A stretch of 64,000 nucleotides of DNA from Streptococcus sanguinis SK1 = NCTC 7863 (GTDB taxonomy: Bacteria; Bacillota; Bacilli; Lactobacillales; Streptococcaceae). Location of the stretch: positions 435,931 to 499,930 of the forward strand of contig NZ_GL878507.1 of NCBI RefSeq assembly GCF_000194945.1, written 5' to 3'. Positions 44,276 through 54,284 of the stretch are shown piece after piece. The translations under genes and the position numbers were made by a program. The notes beneath the pieces are model-generated. The model saw nothing but the letters and a program-made list of their open reading frames with translations. It searched no databases and was not told the origin of the DNA. Each line of letters begins with the position of its first letter. Position 1 is the stretch's first letter.

Positions 44276-44987
44276 TATTTTGACCCTCTTTCCGGAGATG
44301 TTTGCGCCCTTGGAGCACTCGATTGTAGGTAAAGCAAGGGAAAAAGGTCTCTTGGAAATCAACTATCATAATTTCCGAGAAAATGCAGAAAAATCCCGGC
44401 ATGTAGACGACGAGCCTTACGGTGGAGGTCAGGGGATGTTGCTACGGGCACAGCCTATTTTTGATGCTTATGATGCCATTGAAAAGAAGCAGCCGCGCGT
44501 GATTTTGCTAGATCCTGCTGGTCGGACTTTTAACCAAGCATATGCGGAGGAACTAGCTAAGGAAGAAGAACTCATTTTCATCTGTGGCCATTACGAAGGC
44601 TATGATGAGCGGATCAAGACTTTAGTGACAGATGAGATCTCTCTAGGGGACTATGTCCTTACAGGAGGAGAATTAGCGGCTATGACCATGATTGATGCGA
44701 CCGTTCGCCTGATTCCAGAGGTTATTGGCAAGGAAGCCAGTCATACAGATGACAGTTTTTCGTCCGGGCTCTTGGAGTATCCTCAGTACACTCGGCCCTA
44801 TGACTATCGGGGGATGGTTGTGCCGGAAGTGTTGATGAGTGGCCATCATGAAAATATTCGCAAGTGGCGTCTCTATGAAAGTCTGAAAAAGACTTATCTA
44901 AGACGGCCTGACTTACTAGAAGGCTATAAGATGACGGCCGAAGAAGAAGCGATGTTAGAAGAAATTCGACAAGCTCAATCGGACTGA
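44265..44987 (+). CDS. trmD: tRNA (guanine-37-N1)-methyltransferase
   Basis: This 240-residue SPOUT enzyme methylates G37 of tRNAs reading CNN codons. It begins [13 protein letters not shown] and contains [24 protein letters not shown] and the knot region [20 protein letters not shown]. Length is normal. It overlaps rimM by eleven bases. Confidence 0.98.
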   Translation: MKIDILTLFPEMFAPLEHSIVGKAREKGLLEINYHNFRENAEKSRHVDDEPYGGGQGMLLRAQPIFDAYDAIEKKQPRVILLDPAGRTFNQAYAEELAKEEELIFICGHYEGYDERIKTLVTDEISLGDYVLTGGELAAMTMIDATVRLIPEVIGKEASHTDDSFSSGLLEYPQYTRPYDYRGMVVPEVLMSGHHENIRKWRLYESLKKTYLRRPDLLEGYKMTAEEEAMLEEIRQAQSD

Positions 44988-44998
44988 CAAGCAAGGTT

Positions 44999-45026
44999 AA
45001 CTCTTAGAAAGGATCTAGGAGTTTTT
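44999..45026 (+). terminator. Terminator after trmD
   Basis: AACTCTTAGA (44999-45008) pairs with TCTAGGAGTT (45014-45023) with one G-U, followed by T residues. Confidence 0.8.
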
Positions 45027-45237
45027 GCTTTATTTGATAAAGAAATGCTCATTTTTGTTGGAATAACCAGCTTATTTTTCTAATAAAACATTTTTGTAAC
45101 TAAAATGTAATAAAAAAACTATTAAAACTATACGTTTGCTACTAGTTAATACTAGCGTTTTGTGATAGTATATTACTATGCGGGCTGCTATACCCAGGTT
45201 AATTATAGTATGTGAGATTATAAAAAGGAGATTGATT

Positions 45238-47739
45238 ATGGAAAAGAAAATAGGCAAGTCTGTTGTAGCGACTGGTATCGCGGCTACAACTATTATTTCT
45301 GGTGGACTGACCCATCAAGTGCACGCGGATGAGTTGGTTGAATCAACTGTAACAGCTCCAAAAGCGGCTGAAGTAACTGAGAAACCAGTGACAGCAGCAG
45401 ATGTAGCTGTTGCCCAAGAAAATGCTGAAGCGGCCAAAGCTAAACTTGATGAGCAAAGATCGATAGTAGATACTGCTAAAACAGAAGCTGAAGATGCAAA
45501 AACTAGCGTGAAAGTGGCTGAAGCCGCTGTTGAGACTGCTAAAGAAGTGCAGGCAGAAGCAACAGAAGAAAATGTTGCTAAAGCGGAGACGGAAGCAAAA
45601 ACAGCAGAGCAAGAGGTTGGCGCAAAAGACACTGCTGTTCGAGAAGCAGAGGCTAAGGCTGCCAAGGCAGACCAAGCTGTTAAAGATCAAGCGAATACTA
45701 TTAAGGCGAGCCAATCTCTGGTAGACATTGCCGAGACTGAATTGAAACAAGCTAAAACACCGCTTAACTCAGAAGAGCAAGCTGTAGCAACTGCTAAGAG
45801 CCAGCAAAGTCAAGCACAGACCGCTTTAGACAATGCAAAGACTGAGTTGACAAAGGCGGAACAAGCAGCGTCTTCTGCTCCACAAGTGCAGGCTGAAATC
45901 CAGAATAAAATCAATCAGACAAAGGCATCTTTGAGCCAAACCAATCAAGCTATCAGCTCTCTTGAAGCGCAAATTCCTGCTGCTGAGAAAGCAGCAGCAA
46001 CAGCTCCTGTTGACCTTCGCAATACGACTTATTCTCAATTTTTAGAAAATGTTCGTAACAATGCGGCTAATCAAGAAATTCGTGATGCTGCTAACAATGC
46101 ACTTGCTGTTTACCAACGCGGACAAAATGAATTTGGTATCTCAGTTAATTCTGACCCAACCAGTCCAGCTAGTCTAGAAAATAACCTGCAAGCTTTAGAG
46201 TTGGTTAAAGCGATTAATGCTTACCGTCGTAATGCCGGCTTACAAGAGCTGTTGGTTGATCCATATGCGAATGTGGCTAGCCAGATTCAGACTATCTACT
46301 TTGAGCGCAATAACTGGCACATGGGCAAGCTGATTGGTAACGAAAATGTAGCGATTAGCTTTGACCCACAAGGAGCTGTCAATTTCTGGCACAAAGAAAA
46401 AGAAAAGTATCAAGAGATTGCGGCGCAATATGGACTGCCTACTGATGAAACTCAGATTGATGCTAATGCTATCTATATGAGAGTTGGGGCTAGTGTATTT
46501 GCTCAGATTGGTCACTATGTTCAGATGATGGACAATAAAGCAAATGCTATCTCAGCGGCTTATGATAAACATCCAAACCAATGGGGCACTCCTCATGGTA
46601 CATCTGAGGTTGGTTTCCATCATATTAGCAACTTTAACCAACGTGTTAATAACGGTACGTTGCTGACTGTTGCGGCTATGGAGCAGTTGTTGCGTGCTGG
46701 TGGCGGTCGTTCTGCAGGTTCTAACGCAAATGTTACAGCACTTAAGAATCAATTAGCTGAACTCAAGGCTCAAAAAGTAGGTCAGGAATCAGCTATCAAT
46801 ATCCTCAATGCTCAATTAGCTGATGCTCAAAAGGCAGCGGCAGCTCAAATTGCAGCAGTTGAAGCAGCTCGTCAGAAGGTAGCAACTGCTGAAAATAATC
46901 TAGCTTTGACCAAGCAGAATGTTGCTCTCAAGCAAGAAGCTCTTGACAGAGCAACAGCTAAGATTGCAGCAAGCTTGGCTCCTTACCAAACTAACTTGAG
47001 CAATGCTCAGGCAGTTCTAGCGGCAGCTAAGGATAAGTTGGCAGAACTTCAGTCAGCTCAAGAAGCTGCGAAAGCTAATTTGACAACTGCTCAAGAGGAC
47101 TTCATGGCTGCTCAAAAGACATTAGCAGCAGCTAAAAAGAAAGTTATTGACCTTCAGAATGCTCCTCAGTTACTTGCAGAAGCAGAGCGGGAGTTGGCAG
47201 AAGCGCAGCTTGATTATGAAGCTAAACAAGCAATCTTAAATCAAGAGACTGCAACTTTAGCTGTTCTTGAGGAATCCTACAACAGTCTTCAAGCGAATTA
47301 TGAAACTCTCTTGAATATCTTGAATCAAGCAGCTCTCCTGTATGGAAATGCTCTGAATAGTAACTATCGCTCAGGTGAAGATAAACAGACTCTAACTGCT
47401 GTAAAAGGCGGAGCTGCTGGTCCAGGTGCAGAGGATGAATCTAAGAAAGATTCAGATGCTAAGACTGCAGAAGTTCATGCGAACACTCGTGAAGTCAAAG
47501 GAGCAACTACAGGTGCTGTTCAAGCGGCAGGTGAAGGATTAATTGCTGATTTTGTTGTAAATCCTGCTGCTCAGCTTGCTAGCGTGGCTACGACTGCTGA
47601 TAAAGCTCCAACAGTTCCTGCTATTCTGCCAAATACTGGTTCAGAAGCAGAACGCCTTGCAATTTTTGGTATGGCACTTGGTGCAGCTGCCTTTTTGGGA
47701 ACCAATAAGCGCCGTCGCAGAGACGAAGATTATAATTAA
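45238..47739 (+). CDS. SEC10/PgrA-type LPXTG surface protein
   Basis: This 833-residue cell-wall protein has a signal peptide (about residues 1-37), an Ala/Glu/Lys-rich coiled coil to about 260, a globular domain from about 270 to 500 (ALELVKAINAYRRNAGL, HMGKLIGNENVAI) that fits the SEC10/PgrA surface-exclusion family, a second coiled coil to about 700 and the sorting signal LPNTG at 797 with hydrophobic span and RRRR tail. Sortase A should anchor it. AAAAAGGAG precedes ATG 45238. A near-palindrome CTAGT/ACTAG at 45142-45155 lies in the promoter region. Confidence 0.88.
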   Translation: MEKKIGKSVVATGIAATTIISGGLTHQVHADELVESTVTAPKAAEVTEKPVTAADVAVAQENAEAAKAKLDEQRSIVDTAKTEAEDAKTSVKVAEAAVETAKEVQAEATEENVAKAETEAKTAEQEVGAKDTAVREAEAKAAKADQAVKDQANTIKASQSLVDIAETELKQAKTPLNSEEQAVATAKSQQSQAQTALDNAKTELTKAEQAASSAPQVQAEIQNKINQTKASLSQTNQAISSLEAQIPAAEKAAATAPVDLRNTTYSQFLENVRNNAANQEIRDAANNALAVYQRGQNEFGISVNSDPTSPASLENNLQALELVKAINAYRRNAGLQELLVDPYANVASQIQTIYFERNNWHMGKLIGNENVAISFDPQGAVNFWHKEKEKYQEIAAQYGLPTDETQIDANAIYMRVGASVFAQIGHYVQMMDNKANAISAAYDKHPNQWGTPHGTSEVGFHHISNFNQRVNNGTLLTVAAMEQLLRAGGGRSAGSNANVTALKNQLAELKAQKVGQESAINILNAQLADAQKAAAAQIAAVEAARQKVATAENNLALTKQNVALKQEALDRATAKIAASLAPYQTNLSNAQAVLAAAKDKLAELQSAQEAAKANLTTAQEDFMAAQKTLAAAKKKVIDLQNAPQLLAEAERELAEAQLDYEAKQAILNQETATLAVLEESYNSLQANYETLLNILNQAALLYGNALNSNYRSGEDKQTLTAVKGGAAGPGAEDESKKDSDAKTAEVHANTREVKGATTGAVQAAGEGLIADFVVNPAAQLASVATTADKAPTVPAILPNTGSEAERLAIFGMALGAAAFLGTNKRRRRDEDYN

Positions 47740-47747
47740 AGAAATAC

Positions 47748-47783
47748 AAAATGAGGCTGGAATAATTTCCAGACTCATTTTTT
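47748..47783 (+). terminator. Terminator after the surface protein
   Basis: AAATGAG and CTGGAA on one arm pair with TTCCAG and CTCATTT on the other, followed by TTTT. Confidence 0.8.
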
Positions 47784-47852
47784 GTCCAAGCTAATATGCA
47801 ATCTCATATAAAAGGGATGAGGAGTTAAGTTCCATATTTTCTAAGAAAGATA

Positions 47853-47884
47853 AAAACTTCCGATTTAAATTGTCGGAAGTTTTT
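47853..47884. terminator. Terminator for the maltodextrin operon
   Basis: AAAACTTCCGA (47853-47863) and TCGGAAGTTTT (47873-47884) form a symmetric stem usable on the minus strand after malD. Confidence 0.8.
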
Positions 47885-47901
47885 GATATACATATTAGAT
47901 T

Positions 47902-48738
47902 CTATTTGACCGCTCCACCTGTTACACCTTCTACGTAGTATTTCTGCATGAAGATGAAGAGAAGAGTAATAGGGATAGCGATGATAATCGCTCCAGATGT
48001 GAATGGTAAGAACCATTTATTGATGGCATCTTTATTAAGCATTTGGAAAAGTCCCAAAGCCACTGTGTATTTTTCCTTGACATCGCCTAGAATGACAGAG
48101 GCGAAGATAAAGTCAACCCAAGGTCCCATGAAAGCCATAAGCGCTGTATAAACGATAATTGGTTTTGACAGCGGTAATGTAATAGTCCGAAAGATTTGGA
48201 AGCGAGTCGCTCCGTCGATCATAGCGGATTCGTCCAAAGAATATGGGATAGTATCAAAGAAACCTTTGGCTATATAGAAGCCTAATGCAGCCCCAGCTGA
48301 ATAAACCAGAATCAGTGAAGTCAGGGTTTGTGTCAAATTGAGTGCTTTCAAGATGTAGTAGACCGCAATCATTGACATGAAGCCTGGGAACATGTTAAGA
48401 ACCAGAGCTAGCTTGAGGAAACGGTTTTTATGCTTGAATTTGATACGGCTGAGTGAGTAAGCCATACCCACGGTAATCAAAGTAGACAGGATACAGGTCG
48501 CTGTGGCAACAATCAGGGTATTCATAAACCACTGAACAAAAGGATATGTGTTGTTATTAAACAGTCTGATATAGTTGTCAAGAGTATAGGTCTTAGGGAA
48601 GAAGTAAGGGACCGCATTAGAACCTTCACCACGGAAGCTGGTCAGAAAAATCCAGATAATCGGCGTTAGCCAGATGAGTGCTAAAACAGACAGTAAGACA
48701 TAAATCCCTAATAAACTGAGTTTTTTTCTATTTTTCAT
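47902..48738 (-). CDS. malD: Maltodextrin ABC transporter permease MalD
   Basis: This 278-residue inner-membrane permease is the MalG-type subunit. Six spans are visible and the cytoplasmic EAA loop reads DESAMIDGATRFQIFRTITLPLSKP, which docks the ATPase. The C-terminus ends KYYVEGVTGGAVK, the common end of MalG proteins. The ATG overlaps the malC stop by one base. No ATPase is encoded here; streptococci use the shared MsmK, from established knowledge. Confidence 0.93.
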   Translation of the reverse strand: MKNRKKLSLLGIYVLLSVLALIWLTPIIWIFLTSFRGEGSNAVPYFFPKTYTLDNYIRLFNNNTYPFVQWFMNTLIVATATCILSTLITVGMAYSLSRIKFKHKNRFLKLALVLNMFPGFMSMIAVYYILKALNLTQTLTSLILVYSAGAALGFYIAKGFFDTIPYSLDESAMIDGATRFQIFRTITLPLSKPIIVYTALMAFMGPWVDFIFASVILGDVKEKYTVALGLFQMLNKDAINKWFLPFTSGAIIIAIPITLLFIFMQKYYVEGVTGGAVK

Positions 48739-50096
48739 TATTTAGCAGTTCCTTCCTTGAATGATGCGGATCTAGTATAGGCTAAGAGGCTGAAGGTTGC
48801 AGAGATTGCAAAGATCAGGATACCAATAACAGATGCTAGATTGTAGTCCTTGGCTGAAACGGTCAGTTTATAGAGCCAGGTAACCAAGAGGTCAGTTGAG
48901 CCTGCCTGATAGTAGGAAGAGTTAGTAGGTCCACCGCCTGTCAGGAAGTAGATAACGTTGAAGTTGTTGATGTTTCCGATAAACTGCTGAATGAGTGATG
49001 GCGCCATAATCAAGAGAATTTGAGGGAAAGTAATGCTCTTGAAGATTTGAAGCTTGCTAGCTCCATCAATCTCAGCAGCTTCGATTTGCTCGCTAGGTAG
49101 GTTCATGATAATCCCAGTCGCTACCAGCATGGTAAATGGAATACCAATCCACATATTGACAAGGATGATTGAGAACTTAGCCCAAACAGGGTCACTCAAG
49201 AATGGAATTGGATGCTGAATGAGATGGAGGCTTTGCAATAGTCCGTTCAAAGGTCCATTGTCATTCAGGAAATTACGCATCAAGAGCAGGGATACGAATT
49301 GTGGAACTGCGATAGTAATAACGAAGAGTGTCCGCCAAACTTTCTTGTACTTGAGGCCTTTGGTATTGAGCAAGAGAGCCAAAACGATACCGAAGAAGAA
49401 AGTAGTAGCTGTCGCAGCAACCGCCCAAATCAAGGTCCAGCCTAAAAGTGGGAAGAAGGTGCTAGCCATGCGACCTGAGAAAACATCACCGAAGCTAGAG
49501 AAGCCAACCCAGTCAAAGAGTGATTTAGGAGCTGGATGGTTATGGTCAAAGTTAGTAAAGGCCAAACAGATCATATAGATCAGAGGCAGGATGGTAAAGA
49601 GCAGTACTCCGATAAGAGGGATGCTCATTAGGCCCATGTGGAAGCGGCCGTCAGCCAGCGTCTTGAAGTCTTCAACGAAGTTAGGAATTTTCTGACCGGA
49701 CTGCTTGAGAGCCATTAAGTGACGAGCACTTTTCAGGTTACACCAGTAGATGTAGGCGAAGACTGCACAGAAGATGAGAGAAGCAAGTCCAAAAATCAGC
49801 ATCAGCATAGAGTTGTCACCCGCTACTTGAACGGTGATTTCCAAGCCGTTAACTTTTTTGATAGCCTCTCCTTGTTCTTGAGTCCCCAATGTAATCATGC
49901 CGCCAATAGCTGGTATGATTTGGACTGCAAAAGCAATCAGGAAAGCAATTTCTGAGAAGAGGAAGAGCAGCCCCTTGATGAACTGTTTATGTACGAGGTT
50001 GCTCAGTCCCATTACCAGAAAAGAGAGTTTGACATCCCAGGTTCCCTCTTTAAAGACCTGAACCATGGATGCATTGTCATAAGATGACTGAGTCAT
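48738..50096 (-). CDS. malC: Maltodextrin ABC transporter permease MalC
   Basis: This 452-residue permease is the MalF-type subunit with an N-terminal extension carrying two extra spans, as in pneumococcal MalC. The EAA loop reads IEAAEIDGASKLQIFKSITFPQ. FLTGGGPTNSS near residue 385 is typical of MalF. It lies between malX and malD and forms the heterodimeric channel with MalD. Confidence 0.93.
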   Translation of the reverse strand: MTQSSYDNASMVQVFKEGTWDVKLSFLVMGLSNLVHKQFIKGLLFLFSEIAFLIAFAVQIIPAIGGMITLGTQEQGEAIKKVNGLEITVQVAGDNSMLMLIFGLASLIFCAVFAYIYWCNLKSARHLMALKQSGQKIPNFVEDFKTLADGRFHMGLMSIPLIGVLLFTILPLIYMICLAFTNFDHNHPAPKSLFDWVGFSSFGDVFSGRMASTFFPLLGWTLIWAVAATATTFFFGIVLALLLNTKGLKYKKVWRTLFVITIAVPQFVSLLLMRNFLNDNGPLNGLLQSLHLIQHPIPFLSDPVWAKFSIILVNMWIGIPFTMLVATGIIMNLPSEQIEAAEIDGASKLQIFKSITFPQILLIMAPSLIQQFIGNINNFNVIYFLTGGGPTNSSYYQAGSTDLLVTWLYKLTVSAKDYNLASVIGILIFAISATFSLLAYTRSASFKEGTAK

Positions 50097-50177
50097 AGTA
50101 TTCTCCTTATATTTACAAAGAAAGAAGTGAGGAGGCTGCCCCCCTCACTTCAATGCTTATTTAAATTTGCTTGAGTA

Positions 50178-51434
50178 TTATTTAGCTGCTGCTAAATCTT
50201 TATCAAACTGTTGTAATTTTGCGAGGTATTGATCTTCACCAAATTTACCGTTGTAAGCATCGCTGAGGATTGCAGCACTTTCAGTCCAGAAGACAGACAT
50301 TTGGCTAAGTTTAGGCATAACTGTTGTGTAGGTATCAGAAGAACCCATTGTGATAACAGCTTGTGCCAAGGCATCTTTCTTCACATCTTCAGACTCTTGT
50401 ACTTCTTTGTTAGCTGGGATGATGTGACGTCCTTCAAACTTGAATTGGTTTTCTTGGCTTTCTTTGCTAGTAAGTGCTTGAGCCAGTTTGTAGCTTGCTG
50501 CGATACGTTCTCCGTCACCGTTTGAAGGTGTTTGGTTAACTGCGTAAAGTTTTACACCAAGGAAGGCTTTTTGTTGAACATCTTGTCCACCGATGTTAAC
50601 AGTTGGGTAAACAGAGATACCAAGGTTGTCTTTGCCGACAGCTTTTTCAGCAGCTGCGTAGTCCCATGGACCTGATTGGAAAGCGTCAACTGAACCATCT
50701 TCAAATTTAGCAAGAAGGTTAGAAGCATCTACGTTTACAAAACCGCTGTTATTCTTTTGAGCTGCGATGAACTTCAGAACGTTCACACCGGCTTCGTTAC
50801 CCCAGTTTGTTCCGTCTACTTGCTCACCATCTTTACCAAAGAGAGTGTCGCCAACAGAAAGGAAGAGTGGAGCAGTGATGTATCCATTAGCCTCTTTCAA
50901 GTTTCCACCAAATTTAGCTTTAGAAGTGATGGTTTCATAAGACTTAACATCATCAGCGGAAAGCTTTGATTTGTTATAGTAGGTTACTTGTGATTCGATA
51001 CCGTATGGGAAAGCATAAGTTTTGCCTTTGTATTGAGCACCAATAGCTGCTTGTTCTGTATCGTTCTTCTTGATTTCTTCTGCCATATTAGAAGGAACTT
51101 CTTGGATAGCTCCGGCTTCAACTAATTTACCAAGTTGGTCATGTGGCAGAGAGAAAACATCGGCAGCAGTACTAGCATCTTTTGTCAGATTTTCCTGAGC
51201 GTTTGGATCTTCCATTTCGACTACGTCAACCTTGTAGCCTGATTCTTTCTCGAACTTGCTAACTGTATCAGAGTAAGAATCTTTAGCACCGGTTGGTACC
51301 CAAAGTTTCAAGGTCTTGCTATCGGCTTTAGAAGAAGAGCTCTCCTTGCTGCTATTCGAGCTACAAGCTGCTAACAGCGTTCCTGCAGCCAGCAAGCTGA
51401 CACTGCCTAATACCACTTTTTTCCATGTTTTCAT
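50178..51434 (-). CDS. malX: Maltodextrin-binding lipoprotein MalX
   Basis: This 418-residue lipoprotein captures maltodextrins outside the membrane. The signal peptide ends with the lipobox LAAC. The mature part has the family 1 binding-protein fold with LKLWVPTGAKDSY, DVFSLPHDQLG and FQSGPWDY. GGGAGGAAATAG precedes the ATG on the minus strand. Upstream operators of the MalR/cre type fit induction by maltose and repression by glucose. Confidence 0.93.
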   Translation of the reverse strand: MKTWKKVVLGSVSLLAAGTLLAACSSNSSKESSSSKADSKTLKLWVPTGAKDSYSDTVSKFEKESGYKVDVVEMEDPNAQENLTKDASTAADVFSLPHDQLGKLVEAGAIQEVPSNMAEEIKKNDTEQAAIGAQYKGKTYAFPYGIESQVTYYNKSKLSADDVKSYETITSKAKFGGNLKEANGYITAPLFLSVGDTLFGKDGEQVDGTNWGNEAGVNVLKFIAAQKNNSGFVNVDASNLLAKFEDGSVDAFQSGPWDYAAAEKAVGKDNLGISVYPTVNIGGQDVQQKAFLGVKLYAVNQTPSNGDGERIAASYKLAQALTSKESQENQFKFEGRHIIPANKEVQESEDVKKDALAQAVITMGSSDTYTTVMPKLSQMSVFWTESAAILSDAYNGKFGEDQYLAKLQQFDKDLAAAK

Positions 51435-51474
51435 TCCTATTTCCTCCCGGAATTTTTATTTACAATTCTATTAT

Positions 51475-51606
51475 GCAACCGTTTGCAATTTTTGTCAAGT
51501 CTTTTTTTGAAATTTTTTTAAAAATATATTAATTTTTCTAAAATTTTTCTATTTTATTTCTGTTTATATAATAAAAGCCTATTAAAATGGCTGTGCAATC
51601 GCTTGC
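51475..51606 (-). promoter_or_regulatory. malX promoter with two MalR/cre-type operators
   Basis: GCAACCGTTTGC (51475-51486) and GCAATCGCTTGC (51595-51606) both match the LacI-family core GCAANCGNTTGC. The first, read with flanks as TGCAACCGTTTGCA, is also a full cre consensus. On the minus strand TTGCAC, a -35 candidate, overlaps the second operator and a -10 (TTTATT or TATTAT) lies near 51568-51575. Looping between sites about 120 bp apart is possible. Confidence 0.75.
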
Positions 51607-51765
51607 TTGATTTTTACCTAGAAAACGCTTTATTATGAAGAAAATCATGTTTCTTTTGAGATAGATTTTTGGTACATGCAAGAAGATATAAAGACAAGTT
51701 ATAGTTCAGCATTACCAAAGAAAGGAATCAAACTTATGATTTTCTAATAATCTAGTGTCTACCTG

Positions 51766-51798
51766 TTGAATGCTTCTCTTTTCTGCTATAATAGACCT
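51766..51798 (+). promoter_or_regulatory. uvrC promoter, likely leaderless
   Basis: TGCTATAAT with TATAAT at 51787-51792 is an extended -10; TTGAAT at 51766-51771 is a -35 with a short 15-bp spacer. Six bases separate TATAAT from the ATG and no ribosome binding site is seen. Confidence 0.65.
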
Positions 51799-53634
51799 AT
51801 GAATAAGCTAATCCAATCAAAGCTGGAACTGTTGCCGACTAGTCCCGGCTGTTACATTCACAAAGACAAAAACGGTACCATTATCTATGTCGGCAAAGCC
51901 AAGAACCTTCGTAATCGGGTTCGTTCTTATTTCCGTGGCAGTCATGACACCAAGACTGAGGCCCTGGTTTCCGAGATTGAGGATTTTGAGTTTATTGTCA
52001 CCGAGTCTAACATTGAGGCTTTGCTTCTGGAGATTAATCTAATCAAGGAAAACAAGCCTAAGTATAATATCATGCTCAAGGACGATAAGTCCTATCCATT
52101 TATCAAGATTACCAACGAAACCTATCCGCGTCTGATTATCACGCGCCAAGTCAAAAAGGACGGTGGGCTTTATTTTGGTCCCTATCCTGATGTTGGTGCG
52201 GCCAATGAAATTAAACGTCTCTTAGATCGCCTCTTTCCTTTTCGTAAGTGTACCAATCCACCTGAAAAGGTCTGCTTTTACTACCATCTAGGGCAGTGCA
52301 AGGCCCACACTATTTGCCAGGTAGACAGCCAGTATTTCAAGGACTTGGCTCAAGAGGTAGCAGCCTTTCTCAAGGGCCTGGATGACCGGATTATTGAGGA
52401 TTTACGGGGGAAAATGGCTGGCGCTGCGCAAGCTATGGAGTTTGAAAAGGCAGCTGAGTACCGCGACTTGATTCAGTCCATTGGCACCTTACGAACCAAG
52501 CAGCGGGTCATGGCCAAGGATTTGCAGAATCGCGATGTCTTTGGCTACTATGTGGACAAGGGTTGGATGTGCGTGCAGGTCTTCTTTGTCCGCCAGGGCA
52601 AGTTAATCGAGCGTGACGTCAATCTTTTTCCCTATTACAATGATCCGGACGAAGATTTTCTGACCTATATCGGCCAGTTCTACCAGGAAAAATCCCACCT
52701 CAAGCCCAATGAAATTTTGATTCCAGCAGATATTGACGAAGAAGCTGTCCGAGCCATGGTGGATACCAAGGTGCTTAAGCCCCAGCGAGGCGAAAAGAAA
52801 CAGCTGGTCAATCTCGCTATCAAAAACGCCCGAGTTAGTCTCCAGCAGAAATTTGACCTCTTGGAGAAATCTATTGAAAAGACCCAAGGTGCTATTGAGA
52901 ATCTAGGGCAGCTCCTTAACATTCCAACGCCTGTTCGTATTGAGTCTTTTGATAACTCCAATATCATGGGTACCAGTCCTGTATCAGCTATGGTAGTCTT
53001 TGTCAATGGTAAACCTAGCAAGAAGGATTATCGCAAATATAAGATCAAGACTGTCGTAGGACCTGATGACTACGCAAGTATGCGTGAGGTCATCAAGCGG
53101 CGCTATAGTCGGGTGATTCGAGATGGACTGACTCCGCCTGATCTGATTGTCATTGACGGTGGACAGGGCCAGGTCAATGTCGCTAAAGAAGTTATCCAGG
53201 ATCAGCTGGGACTAGATATTCCCATCGCTGGACTGCAAAAAAATGACAAGCACCAGACTCATGAATTGCTCTTTGGTGACCCTTTGCAGGTTGTAGAATT
53301 ATCCCGAAATTCGCAGGAATTTTTCCTACTCCAACGTATCCAAGATGAGGTCCATCGTTTTGCTATTACCTTCCACCGCCAGCTCCGGTCTAAGAATTCC
53401 TTCTCATCGCAGCTAGATGGCATTGAAGGCTTGGGACCAAAACGCAAGCAAAATCTTATGAAACACTTCAAATCTCTAACCAAGATTAAAGAAGCCAGTG
53501 TCGACCAAATTGTCGAAGTCGGTGTACCGCGAGCAGTGGCAGAAGCAGTGCGGGAGAAGTTGAATCCGAAAACTCAGGAGCGGGAACAAACACAGTTGCA
53601 AGAGGTGGCGGAGCCAGTTGTAGACATAGATTGA
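51799..53634 (+). CDS. uvrC: UvrABC excinuclease subunit C
   Basis: This 611-residue subunit makes both incisions in nucleotide excision repair. The N-terminal GIY-YIG nuclease reads [24 protein letters not shown]; a UVR motif with [13 protein letters not shown] lies near 210; the RNase H-like C domain contains [10 protein letters not shown] and [10 protein letters not shown]; the helix-hairpin-helix end has [16 protein letters not shown] 51799 gives the conserved N-terminus although it has no ribosome binding site; an upstream in-frame start would run through the promoter. Confidence 0.95.
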   Translation: MNKLIQSKLELLPTSPGCYIHKDKNGTIIYVGKAKNLRNRVRSYFRGSHDTKTEALVSEIEDFEFIVTESNIEALLLEINLIKENKPKYNIMLKDDKSYPFIKITNETYPRLIITRQVKKDGGLYFGPYPDVGAANEIKRLLDRLFPFRKCTNPPEKVCFYYHLGQCKAHTICQVDSQYFKDLAQEVAAFLKGLDDRIIEDLRGKMAGAAQAMEFEKAAEYRDLIQSIGTLRTKQRVMAKDLQNRDVFGYYVDKGWMCVQVFFVRQGKLIERDVNLFPYYNDPDEDFLTYIGQFYQEKSHLKPNEILIPADIDEEAVRAMVDTKVLKPQRGEKKQLVNLAIKNARVSLQQKFDLLEKSIEKTQGAIENLGQLLNIPTPVRIESFDNSNIMGTSPVSAMVVFVNGKPSKKDYRKYKIKTVVGPDDYASMREVIKRRYSRVIRDGLTPPDLIVIDGGQGQVNVAKEVIQDQLGLDIPIAGLQKNDKHQTHELLFGDPLQVVELSRNSQEFFLLQRIQDEVHRFAITFHRQLRSKNSFSSQLDGIEGLGPKRKQNLMKHFKSLTKIKEASVDQIVEVGVPRAVAEAVREKLNPKTQEREQTQLQEVAEPVVDID

Positions 53635-53739
53635 AAGATTAGTTTATCGGATTTTAGAGAGTCTTATAAAATAAACTTAAATGAAAGCTTTTCAAAAATT
53701 GGGAAAATTATAACTGTTATAATGGAGTTGTCTTTGGGA

Positions 53740-54195
53740 ATGGATAGTCATCAGTTGCAAAAAATATCTGATATCTTGTATGCTGAAAGCAATGCTAAAG
53801 CTGTATCGTATATTAAGAGTCTTCAAACCGAAGATGAACTGTTTGTTTTACTTGATAATTTTAACTGGGATAATGGTTTTGAAGTACCCCAAGCAGTTAT
53901 TGAACATTCTAAGTGTACTCTTTCAATTGTTTTATTATCCTCTTATCGAGCAGCTGGCATCAGGTATTTATTAGAAGCAGAAGCAGCCTTTGTAAATTCT
54001 TCATCTAAGGAGTGGGAAGAATTTGTAAAAGATGTCTATGATAGAATTATCAGAAGGAAATTTCCGGATGGTAATATCTCTTTTCGACCCGAAATAACGA
54101 GAATTCAAAAGTTCAAACTTAAAAAATTAAAATCGGCATTAAATCCACTTTTCATTGATGGAGTTTCTGGAAAAGATTTGAATATAGTAATTTAA
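53740..54195 (+). CDS. DUF4274-like protein
   Basis: This 151-residue cytoplasmic protein contains NFNWDNGFEVPQAVIEHSKCTL, the hallmark of DUF4274, a family often found near toxin-immunity genes. Function is unknown. TATAAT at 53718-53723 lies just upstream, so the ATG inside it at 53722 cannot be used efficiently; ATG 53740 follows TGGAG. It is AT-rich compared with uvrC and stands alone between two terminators and the uvrC end. Confidence 0.75.
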   Translation: MDSHQLQKISDILYAESNAKAVSYIKSLQTEDELFVLLDNFNWDNGFEVPQAVIEHSKCTLSIVLLSSYRAAGIRYLLEAEAAFVNSSSKEWEEFVKDVYDRIIRRKFPDGNISFRPEITRIQKFKLKKLKSALNPLFIDGVSGKDLNIVI

Positions 54196-54202
54196 TTAAA
54201 AT

Positions 54203-54230
54203 AACCATCCAGACATTGTGGATGGTTTTT
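54203..54230 (+). terminator. Terminator after the DUF4274 gene
   Basis: AACCATCC (54203-54210) pairs with GGATGGTT (54220-54227), followed by TTT. Confidence 0.85.
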
Positions 54231-54253
54231 GTGTTATGTCCTAAAGCCATAAT

Positions 54254-54284
54254 AAAAGGATTGGCGAGCGCCAATCCTTTTATT
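54254..54284. terminator. Bidirectional terminator
   Basis: AAAAGGATTGGC (54254-54265) pairs perfectly with GCCAATCCTTTT (54270-54281). It ends the minus-strand binding-protein gene and backs up the + terminator. Confidence 0.85.

Noticed and set aside
45315..45665. Long open frames on the minus strand inside the LPXTG gene
   Set aside because: They mirror the Ala/Glu/Lys-rich coiled coil; no start signal, and the + frame is clearly coding.
47902..51434. Search for an ATPase (msmK/malK) gene in the maltodextrin operon
   Set aside because: None is present; streptococci commonly use a shared ATPase encoded elsewhere.
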